A stretch of 13,848 bases of DNA from positions 1-13,848 of the forward strand of contig JBBRMF010000133.1 in assembly GCA_038230975.1 (NCBI GenBank), written 5' to 3'. This DNA comes from JANXVV01 sp038230975 (GTDB lineage: Bacteria > Planctomycetota > Phycisphaerae > Tepidisphaerales > Tepidisphaeraceae). The notes under the pieces are model-generated. The model saw nothing but the letters and a program-made list of their open reading frames with translations. It searched no databases and was not told the DNA's origin. A program made the position numbers and the translations under genes. Positions 7,103 to 13,405 of the stretch are shown here, piece after piece. The first letter of the stretch is position 1. Every line of letters begins with the position of its first letter.

Positions 7103-9625
7103 ATGTCTCACCGCCCCACCGCTCCTGAATTACTCGCCCCCGCCGGTGACTGGGAGGCGATGCGCGCGGCGGTCTCCAACGGAGCCGACGCGGTCTACTT
7201 CGGGCTCTCCAATTTCAACGCCCGCCATCGCGCTACGAACTTCATGACTGAAGAGCTGCCCGAGGTGATGGGCTATCTGCATAGCCATAACGTGCGCGGT
7301 TATGTCACGTTCAATACGCTTATTTTCTCGGATGAGTTGGCCGAAGCCGTGCAATTCATCACTGCCGTTGCCAAAGCCGGGGTGGATGCGGTGATCGTGC
7401 AGGATTTGGGATTGGCCCGATTGATCGGCCGCCTCTGCCCGACGTTGCATGTGCATGGCTCGACGCAGATGACGCTCACTGAGCCGCGCGGGATTGAATT
7501 CGTGCGAGATCTGGGGGTGAAGCGCGTCATTCTCGCCCGCGAATTATCCGCGACGGATATCGGCAAGATCACGGCCGCCACGGATATGCCCGTGGAGATA
7601 TTCATCCACGGTGCGCTGTGCGTGGCTTACAGCGGCCAATGTTTGACCAGCGAATCGCTCGGCGGGCGCAGCGCCAATCGCGGGCAATGCGCGCAGGCTT
7701 GCAGGCTGCCTTACGAATTGATCGTCGACGGCGATCTGCGCGATCTGGGAGACAAAGCCTACCTGCTGAGCCCGCAGGATCTGGCGGCGTACGACATCGT
7801 CGCCGATCTGGCCAAGCTCGGAATCACCAGTTTCAAAATCGAGGGTCGGCTGAAGAGCGCACACTATGTCGCGGCGACCACCCAAACCTATCGGGCCGCG
7901 CTGGATGCCTCTGCCAAACAACAACCTTTCGAGCTTTCGCAGGAGCGATCGAAAGAGCTCGCGCAAAGTTTTTCGCGCGGCTTCACGCACGGTTTCTTAG
8001 GGGGTGTCGATCATCAGCAATTGGTGCACGCCCGATTCCCGAAAAGCCGTGGCCTTCGCGTCGGTACCGTCCTCGGCACGACGGCTGACAGTGTTCGCAT
8101 TGAGCTCACCGGCGATTTAAAACCCGGGGATGGCGTCGTCTTCGACGAAGGCCACCCCGAACAAGATGAACAAGGCGGCCGCATCTTCGCGGTAAAACCG
8201 ATTCTTCTAACGGCCGTGCCGAAGGCACGCGTTTCTCCACCGCAAAAAGCAGTCGAAATCACCTTCGCGCGCGGCGGAGTGAATCTCCAAGCCATCGCTA
8301 CGGGCGCGATCGTCTGGAAGACCGATGACCCCGCCGTCCGCCGCAAGCTGGAGCAAACCTATGGCCGTGAAATCGTCGCGCGACGATTTCCCGTTCACTT
8401 CCGCGTGCAGGCAATCCTCGGCGGCACGCTCACAATCCGCGTCACCGATGGCTCACATGAAGGCACCGCCAGTTGGGATGGCCCGCTGGCGAAGGCGGAA
8501 AAATTTCCGATCACGATAGATGTGTTACGCGAACAACTCGGGCGTTTGGGCGACACGCCTTTTGATCTTGGCGATGTCGAGATCCTCGGTGACCTTCCGT
8601 CGGTGATGATTCCCAAGAGCGTGTTAAATGATTTGCGACGCCGCAGCGTGGCAGAACTCATCGCGCGGCGGGAACGCATGCACGAAATCACCGATGCCCA
8701 TGCACTCGAACATCTCAGAAAAGAGATTCAGGAATTTAGTGTCATGGGCGTCTCGACCGTGCGTTCTTCTCCGATGCTTTACGCGCTCGCCCGCACGATG
8801 GAACAGTTGGAAGCCATCATCGCGTGGACCGGCGCGATTCCTCTCGGCATGGTCTACGCCGAGTTCGAGGATGTGCGAAAATACAAAGAAGCCGTGCGAA
8901 TGACGAAAGCCGCCGGTGTGCCGATCGGCCTGGCGACGACGCGCATCATCAAGCCCGGCGAAGAAGGATTGCTGCAACAAATCGCCGACTGCCAACCCGA
9001 TGCGATCCTCATCCGCAATCTCGCCGGCCTGACTTTCTTCAAACAGCATAGCCCGCAGATTCCGCGGATTGCCGACTACGCCCTGAACATCGCCAACGAA
9101 ATCACCGCCTCCATTCTCCGGGAAAATGGCGTCACCCGCATGGTGCCGAGCTACGATCTGAACTGGAAACAACTGACGACCATGCTCCCGCGGTGTTCGG
9201 CGGACTGGTTTGAAACCGTGATCCATCAACACATGCCGATGTTTCATATGGAGCATTGCGTGTTCGCGCATACGCTGAGCAACGGAAAAGATTTCCGCGA
9301 TTGCGGTCGGCCGTGTGATACGCATCAGGTGGATTTGCGGGATCGGGTGGGCCAGTCGCACCCGCTGGTGGCGGATGTGGGTTGTCGCAATACGGTGTTC
9401 AATGCCCAGGCGCAAAGCGCGGCAGAGTTCTTGCCCAGGATGATGCAAATCGGCCTACGGCATTTCCGCGTCGAACTGCTCAGGGAGTCAGCCTCGGACG
9501 TTGCACCTCTGCTCAATCACTATGCGGATGTCCTGGTGGGTAAGACGCAACCGCGAGCCACTTTCAAATCGCTAAACGTGCTAAGCCAGTTGGGTGTGAC
9601 TGCAGGGACGCTTGATCATGCATAA
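7103..9625 (+). CDS. Long two-module U32 family protein (RlhA/TrhP-related)
   Basis: An 840-residue U32 family protein. The N-terminal module begins APELLAPAGDWEAMRAAVSN and carries the family cysteine block at about Cys173, 180, 196 and 200 (HGALCVAYSGQC and NRGQCAQACR). A middle region, roughly residues 310-510, matches the DUF3656-containing long U32 proteins. A second, shorter U32-like module ends with another cysteine set at about Cys719, 734, 738 and 761 (MEHCVFAH, DCGRPCD, DVGC). Characterised relatives are RlhA (23S rRNA C2501 hydroxylation), TrhP (tRNA uridine hydroxylation) and UbiU-UbiV, where cysteines hold a 4Fe-4S cluster; RNA hydroxylation is therefore more plausible than proteolysis. 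The ATG at 7103 is preferred over 7085 because GCAGG sits 7 nt upstream of it, while 7085 has no ribosome-binding site. The inter-module linker contains a repeat-derived segment at 8739-8770. Confidence 0.88.
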   Translation: MSHRPTAPELLAPAGDWEAMRAAVSNGADAVYFGLSNFNARHRATNFMTEELPEVMGYLHSHNVRGYVTFNTLIFSDELAEAVQFITAVAKAGVDAVIVQDLGLARLIGRLCPTLHVHGSTQMTLTEPRGIEFVRDLGVKRVILARELSATDIGKITAATDMPVEIFIHGALCVAYSGQCLTSESLGGRSANRGQCAQACRLPYELIVDGDLRDLGDKAYLLSPQDLAAYDIVADLAKLGITSFKIEGRLKSAHYVAATTQTYRAALDASAKQQPFELSQERSKELAQSFSRGFTHGFLGGVDHQQLVHARFPKSRGLRVGTVLGTTADSVRIELTGDLKPGDGVVFDEGHPEQDEQGGRIFAVKPILLTAVPKARVSPPQKAVEITFARGGVNLQAIATGAIVWKTDDPAVRRKLEQTYGREIVARRFPVHFRVQAILGGTLTIRVTDGSHEGTASWDGPLAKAEKFPITIDVLREQLGRLGDTPFDLGDVEILGDLPSVMIPKSVLNDLRRRSVAELIARRERMHEITDAHALEHLRKEIQEFSVMGVSTVRSSPMLYALARTMEQLEAIIAWTGAIPLGMVYAEFEDVRKYKEAVRMTKAAGVPIGLATTRIIKPGEEGLLQQIADCQPDAILIRNLAGLTFFKQHSPQIPRIADYALNIANEITASILRENGVTRMVPSYDLNWKQLTTMLPRCSADWFETVIHQHMPMFHMEHCVFAHTLSNGKDFRDCGRPCDTHQVDLRDRVGQSHPLVADVGCRNTVFNAQAQSAAEFLPRMMQIGLRHFRVELLRESASDVAPLLNHYADVLVGKTQPRATFKSLNVLSQLGVTAGTLDHA
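8739..8770. repeat. Half-copy of the palindromic repeat inside the U32 coding region, copy D
   Basis: GTGTCATGGGCGTCTCGACC, continuing to TTCTTCT, matches the left arm and loop start of copies A and B over 32 bp, differing at about four or five positions. It is in frame and encodes roughly residues 546-556 (SVMGVSTVRSS) of the U32 protein, between its two modules. The matching right arm is absent. Chance similarity cannot be excluded without homologues that lack the segment. Confidence 0.5.
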
Positions 9626-9645
9626 CGCCTCCACCCCCTTTTGCA

Positions 9646-9654
9646 TGCTATAAT
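9646..9654 (+). promoter_or_regulatory. Extended -10 promoter for the small downstream gene
   Basis: TGCTATAAT is a perfect TATAAT at 9649-9654 preceded by the extended TGn motif. It lies 24 bp after the U32 stop codon. The -35 region is poor (CGCCTC at normal spacing), which is tolerated by extended -10 promoters. The expected start point near 9661 leaves a leader of about 100 nt before the gene at 9765, in which I see no strong hairpin or riboswitch pattern. Confidence 0.6.
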
Positions 9655-9764
9655 ACGGCATGGTGGAGATTGCTCACGAACACTGGTTTTCGAGCCTGAC
9701 ATTGGCCGATTGTCTTAATAGTGGAAACGGAGCAACTCTGCAGATCTAAGATGGAGGCGATCCT

Positions 9765-10205
9765 ATGCCGCAGTATGCATTTTCGCTCAACGGGGAAAAT
9801 TGGTCAGGGGCGTTTGAATCTCGTGAGCATGCGTTGGCGGCGGCGGTGCAAAAGTGCAGCGGCGCTTCCGATCCGCCGGGTACGGTGTTTGTCGCGGAGA
9901 GGGTAGACGGAGAACTGGGTGCGGACCAGCTTGGCAAAACCATCGTCGCGGAATTGAGATCGCGTACCGGGGCTGGGGATGATCAGTTTCTACAAACCAT
10001 TGCCGAGAGCCAGTTAGCGGAATTGGATTCGCAGATCGAACGAGTCGTCGTCGGCTGGTTGCAGAAAAATCGTTTGATGCCCCAGGATTCTAAGGTCGAG
10101 GCCATCAGCGAGCATCTGATTCCCGTGGCTTATCGAGGCTTGGAACGCTCCAATGAGTTGCATGAAGTGCAGGACTTGGGAGTTAGTGACTATCCGGGAT
10201 CGTAA
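9765..10205 (+). CDS. Small soluble protein of unknown function, 146 aa
   Basis: I do not recognise this family. The gene is well supported: a strong GGAGGCG ribosome-binding site about 6 nt upstream, its own extended -10 promoter, and an intrinsic terminator about 60 nt after the stop. The N-terminal 50 residues read as a compact beta-alpha unit (YAFSLNGENWSGAFESREHALAAA, then TVFVAERVDG). The part from 60 to 120 is helical and acidic (FLQTIAESQLAELDSQIERVVVGWLQ), and the end is charged. There is no signal peptide, membrane segment or cysteine cluster; the single Cys is near residue 31. It is a monocistronic unit between the U32 gene and a convergent operon, so context gives no functional hint. 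Confidence 0.75.
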   Translation: MPQYAFSLNGENWSGAFESREHALAAAVQKCSGASDPPGTVFVAERVDGELGADQLGKTIVAELRSRTGAGDDQFLQTIAESQLAELDSQIERVVVGWLQKNRLMPQDSKVEAISEHLIPVAYRGLERSNELHEVQDLGVSDYPGS

Positions 10206-10218
10206 TTGTTAAGAATGA

Positions 10219-10242
10219 GTGGCATAGGCATCTCGCCCGTGC
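10219..10242. repeat. Half-copy of the palindromic repeat, copy C
   Basis: GTGGCATAGGCATCTCGCCC, continuing to GTGC, differs from the consensus left arm at about two of 24 positions. The loop and right arm are missing; an A-rich stretch follows and then the terminator. It begins only 13 nt after the small gene's stop codon and has the same orientation as copies A and B. Confidence 0.7.
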
Positions 10243-10267
10243 CGCATAAAAAATCGTTGTTTTGAAG

Positions 10268-10292
10268 ACCGGCCCAACAGGCCGGTTTTTTT
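10268..10292 (+). terminator. Rho-independent terminator after the small gene
   Basis: A perfect 7-bp stem ACCGGCC/GGCCGGT around a CAACA loop is followed by seven T residues (10286-10292). It lies 62 nt after the stop codon of the 146-residue protein and is oriented to end that transcript. Confidence 0.85.
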
Positions 10293-10549
10293 CGCGAAAA
10301 ATTTGGACGTTCTCATCTTCTTCTCATGCTCGTCCGGTAAAGTCCGCCCATCTCCAACGCGGCACGGGGAAAGTCGAAAGACGCCGCGACTGGACAAAAA
10401 TGTCAAGCACTGCATCGAGGCGGTCCGTGCGTTGCGGATCGCTTCGTTTTTGCGCGCATCGTCCCGCCGTGGGCAGTCTTCTTCTGATTCTGAATCAAAA
10501 CCGCGCTTTGTCGAACGATTCCGTCTGCTAAAGAGCTTGGGGAAAAATG

Positions 10550-10612
10550 GTGGCATGGTCGTCTCGCCCGTGCTTTTTTCTGAGGACAACGCGGGCGAGA
10601 CGCCCACGCCAC
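10550..10612. repeat. 63-bp palindromic repeat, copy B
   Basis: The left arm GTGGCATGGTCGTCTCGCCC and right arm GCGGGCGAGACGCCCACGCCAC pair almost completely around a TTTTTTCTGAGGACAA loop region. It has the same length and orientation as copy A. On the minus strand the stem is followed after a few bases by TTTTT (plus-strand AAAAA at 10543-10547), so it may also end the MCE operon transcript, whose last stop codon lies 47 nt before it. Confidence 0.9.
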
Positions 10613-10658
10613 CTATAAATTCCAAAGCTCCAAAGCGATCCCTACGAAAAACGAAGGC

Positions 10659-11582
10659 CTATGGCGTGATTTGCGGCAAGGTTTTCCGTAGCTGATTGAT
10701 TCGTTCGACAAGGACCACATCCGTCGTTTGAGCGGCGTACTTTGTGGCGGACTCAAGCAGCGGGCGGGCGGTGACGAGGTCGTTTTGGGCCATGGCACTC
10801 CGAGCGGCGCGGAAGCAGCGGTCGGCGGCGGGGGTAGGTTGATTGGCATCGCCGTAGGCTTGGGCGGCGTGGGCTAAGGCGCGGACCATGTCGCCATAGA
10901 GTTTTCCTTCGCGTAGAAAAGTGGACTGGCGGTCAAATCGCTCGGCGGCGAGCGCGGGGTTGTGGTCGAGCAATGCGATCGATCCATCCAACTCTGCAAT
11001 CCCGGCGGCAAACGCAGGCGATGTACCGCCGGCGACCAGTGTGCGGGCTTGCGCCGCCACGGCGCGCGCTGCGGGAAGATCGTTCTGAGCGCAGGCGATT
11101 TGCCCTTTAACCAGCGTGGCCTGCAAGCGATCTTCTGCAGAAGCGGATTTGTCGGCCAGCGCGGCGTCAGACAACTTGGCCGCTTCATCGAGTTTGCCCT
11201 GCAACTGCGCAACATGGGCTTCAAGGCTGACTATGTCGGACGTTGGTGCGCCGGCCCGGAGCGCCTCGGTTTTGGCTTCGATCAGTGCGGCGCGGGCACC
11301 GTTGTAGTCGGCGATTTGTACCAGGGTTGCCGCATAGTTAAACGCAGCGTTGGCGATTTCGGATGGGTCATCCATCAACTCAGTGCGCTTCAGGGCAAGG
11401 CGATACAGACTGGCCGCCTGTGCCCAGGCCCCGCGCGAAAAAGTGGCGCGGGCAGCCGATAGCTCCTGTGCTAATTCAGTATCGACCGTCTTGCCTGTGC
11501 CGGTTTTCTTCGCGGGGCCAGCACATCCTGCCAGCAGGATTGGAACGATCAAACATAACCCGACGCATTTAGGCAAAATCAC
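10659..11582 (-). CDS. TPR-type lipoprotein of the MCE operon
   Basis: A 307-residue predicted lipoprotein. A short hydrophobic signal (residues 7-18) ends in a lipobox LLAGC with Cys20. The +2 residue is Ala rather than Asp, so under E. coli rules it would go to the outer membrane. The mature part is almost wholly helical, with alanine-rich tetratricopeptide-like pairs (for example FSRGAWAQAASLYRLAL and IADYNGARAALIEAKTEALR). It overlaps the mlaD-like stop by four bases (ATGA), which implies translational coupling and a linked function. Other MCE operons carry auxiliary lipoproteins such as PqiC, but this one is not recognisably PqiC-like. A role as a periplasmic or outer-membrane scaffold for the MCE protein is inferred from position only. 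Confidence 0.85.
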   Translation of the reverse strand: MILPKCVGLCLIVPILLAGCAGPAKKTGTGKTVDTELAQELSAARATFSRGAWAQAASLYRLALKRTELMDDPSEIANAAFNYAATLVQIADYNGARAALIEAKTEALRAGAPTSDIVSLEAHVAQLQGKLDEAAKLSDAALADKSASAEDRLQATLVKGQIACAQNDLPAARAVAAQARTLVAGGTSPAFAAGIAELDGSIALLDHNPALAAERFDRQSTFLREGKLYGDMVRALAHAAQAYGDANQPTPAADRCFRAARSAMAQNDLVTARPLLESATKYAAQTTDVVLVERINQLRKTLPQITP

Positions 11583-12670
11583 TTCCCACCTCCAATTTCA
11601 TCGGCGCGAATGCGGCCGGTCGGTTCTGATTTATCGATGTAGGATCGAACCAACCAGCTCTTCTGGACCCCTTCCACAAGAATCTGAACTTGTCGCAGTG
11701 TTTCCTGAAGTTGAAGCACGACACCGGGAAGCGTCTGCACGGTTTGGCTGGCTCCTTCGACGATGGATGGCAGCTTTTCCGTGGTCTTGCGAATGTCTTT
11801 GAGCGTGAGCTGCAATTCAGACAGTGCGTCTTTGGTCGTGTCGAGCAACACGGGCAGCTTCTTCATATCTTCGCGGGCGGATCCGGTAAGGTCGGATAGA
11901 TTGTTGGCGGTGGAGCCGAGATTCTTCAGCACACCGGCCAGTTCATCGAACGAGGCGTTGAGCTTCGGAAGTAGTACCGCGATTTGCTCGGCCATCTTCG
12001 GATCACTCAGCAGTCGACCGACGAGTCCTTCACCCTTTTCGATACTCCCGGTAATATTACCGAGATGCCCGATCGTCTGCTGCAGAGGTTTCTTCGGATC
12101 GCGAAGATCGGCAGCCAGCGCCGTGTATTCGCGAATGGCAGCGCGGGCTTCCTGCATCGCCGGCACGGCTTGCTCCTGAATCTGGTTGAGAATGGTTTTG
12201 ACTTTCTCGGCCGGGCCGTCATCGGTATCCGTGTACCACAATACCGCGTTGGTTTTCGAAAGGGCCTGGCTTATTTTCTTGGGATCCGGGTGCGCGTTCT
12301 TGATGATTTCGATGAACGGTTCCCCGATGCCGAACGTGTTGCGAATGACGGGAATTGAATCATCGCGCAGGTATTCGACGAGATTCCCGCGCACGCTGAC
12401 GTCGGCGACCATTCGCTGTTCAGAGGGGTCGTAGTTGATCGCCGTCACCGTGCCGATGACCGTGCCCAGCACCTGCACGTTATCGCTTGCTTTGAGCCCT
12501 TTGGAGCCTTCTTCCGGCAGGATGATTTTGATTTTGAGCGATAGCTCGTGCGAAAAATAATCCTGGGCGCGCAGTGTTGCGACGACCCCGGCGACGGCGA
12601 ATCCGATCGCCGCCAGCACGAACACGCCGACGATCTCGTTGACATAGCGAAGTTTAAATGTGCGGACCAT
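11579..12670 (-). CDS. mlaD: MlaD-like MCE domain protein
   Basis: A 363-residue MCE protein, the periplasmic lipid-binding subunit of Mla-type phospholipid transporters. One N-terminal membrane helix (13-33) anchors it to the inner membrane. The MCE domain spans about 44-125, with the expected GLKASDNVQVLGTVIGTV core. A long helical, coiled-coil-like C-terminal region (about 160-345) contains the spaced Leu/Leu-Pro heptads often seen in MCE proteins that form a central pore. An AAGGAAA ribosome-binding site supports the ATG at 12670. It lies 35 nt after the ATPase-like gene and overlaps the downstream lipoprotein by four bases. E. coli MlaD is shorter (183 aa); the longer helical tail is a common non-proteobacterial variant. 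Confidence 0.9.
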   Translation of the reverse strand: MVRTFKLRYVNEIVGVFVLAAIGFAVAGVVATLRAQDYFSHELSLKIKIILPEEGSKGLKASDNVQVLGTVIGTVTAINYDPSEQRMVADVSVRGNLVEYLRDDSIPVIRNTFGIGEPFIEIIKNAHPDPKKISQALSKTNAVLWYTDTDDGPAEKVKTILNQIQEQAVPAMQEARAAIREYTALAADLRDPKKPLQQTIGHLGNITGSIEKGEGLVGRLLSDPKMAEQIAVLLPKLNASFDELAGVLKNLGSTANNLSDLTGSAREDMKKLPVLLDTTKDALSELQLTLKDIRKTTEKLPSIVEGASQTVQTLPGVVLQLQETLRQVQILVEGVQKSWLVRSYIDKSEPTGRIRADEIGGGK

Positions 12671-12705
12671 TGGGTTTCCTTACAGCCAGAATCCATGCGT
12701 GTGAT

Positions 12706-13404
12706 TCATTCGGTTTTTACAGGTTGAAGTAACGGGCCTACCATGCGATATCGCGCGGTTGGTTTCAGCTCCGGGTTGTCGAAGACTTCGGTCAGGTTGG
12801 TCATCCACAAAACCGCCCCACCGCGTTCACGGGCGGTGTGAATATTCAGCAGTAACGGAGCCATCAGCGCGGGATACAAGCCATGTTCCGGGCGTTCGAG
12901 CAGAAGCACTTTCGGATCGCCCAAGAACGCGCGCACGCAGGCACATCGGCGAAGTTCCTGCGGGGATGTCATCGACGGACGGACGGCGGGCAATCCTTCC
13001 AACCCAAAGCTCTTTGCAATTCGTTCGGCGTCGGTTCGCAATTGTGCGTCGGTGATCGAGCAATGATGCCGTTGGGGAAGCAGAATATTTTCATCGACAT
13101 CCAGATTGCTGACCCAGGAGGTGCCGTCGAAGATGCGGCCGATCTGCCCGCGCTGCATCTCGGCGCGCGTGGCCAGCGTATATCGCCAATCGCGGCCGCA
13201 GTAGCTGGCTTTTCCGGCGTCGGCAAGAAGGATTCCGCTGGCGATATCGGCCAAGGGTATGTTGAAGAACGGGCGTTCCAGCAGCACTAATACCAGTTCA
13301 CTTTTGTTGATGGAGAGGCATGCATCGCGCAGACCGACATCGTAGCCATGCGTTTCATCGACGGTGACATTGTCGAGCTGGAGGATGTTGAGATCGTCGC
13401 GCAT
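12706..13404 (-). CDS. Degenerate MlaF-like ABC ATPase (probable pseudo-ATPase)
   Basis: A 232-residue protein that aligns collinearly with MlaF-type ATPases but has lost the nucleotide-handling residues. Where MlaF has GPSGIGKTT it has LERPFFNIP, with Asn48-Ile49 replacing Lys-Thr. The Q-loop Gln is Asp93 (RIFDGTSW). The LSGGM signature is TSPQE (146-150). Walker B FDEP is LERP, with Glu170-Arg171 in place of Asp-Glu. The D-loop Asp is Tyr177 and the H-loop His is Thr202. Framework segments stay recognisable: SNLDVDENILLPQRHH matches the post-Q-loop region, and RRCACVRAFLGDPKVLLLERP matches the signature-to-Walker B helix and strand. The open frame, packed operon position (1 nt after the permease, 35 nt before mlaD) and conserved spacing argue against a decaying pseudogene. 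It probably binds the permease structurally without hydrolysing ATP; an active partner could be encoded elsewhere. Confidence 0.82.
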   Translation of the reverse strand: MRDDLNILQLDNVTVDETHGYDVGLRDACLSINKSELVLVLLERPFFNIPLADIASGILLADAGKASYCGRDWRYTLATRAEMQRGQIGRIFDGTSWVSNLDVDENILLPQRHHCSITDAQLRTDAERIAKSFGLEGLPAVRPSMTSPQELRRCACVRAFLGDPKVLLLERPEHGLYPALMAPLLLNIHTARERGGAVLWMTNLTEVFDNPELKPTARYRMVGPLLQPVKTE

Positions 13405-13405
13405 G

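Larger units (their letters stand above)
10206..10658. other. Convergent intergenic region with repeats and terminator
   Basis: This 453-bp stretch separates the end of the plus-strand small gene from the end of the minus-strand MCE operon. It contains a half-palindrome (10219-10242), an intrinsic terminator (10268-10292), about 257 bp (10293-10549) in which I see no gene, promoter or repeat, and a full 63-bp palindrome (10550-10612). Open frames of 130-138 codons cross it on both strands, but they run through the palindrome and have low-complexity, Arg/Ser-rich products, so I regard them as non-coding. Confidence 0.7.

Noticed and set aside
8624..9448. 274-codon minus-strand frame opposite the U32 gene
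   Set aside because: It is antisense to conserved U32 sequence with its cysteine motifs, and its product is Arg/His-rich without recognisable domains.
10209..10625. 138-codon minus-strand frame in the convergent gap
   Set aside because: Its N-terminus is a translation of palindrome B and its C-terminus of half-copy C and the terminator; the product is low-complexity and Arg/Ser-rich.
10303..10695. 130-codon plus-strand frame in the convergent gap
   Set aside because: It runs through the 63-bp palindrome and into the end of the convergent lipoprotein gene, lacks a ribosome-binding site, and starts just after a terminator with no promoter.
12706..13404. ATPase-like gene as a decaying pseudogene
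   Set aside because: There is no stop or frameshift, spacing to both neighbours is tight, and the framework segments between the lost motifs are well kept, which favours a functional pseudo-enzyme; this remains testable.
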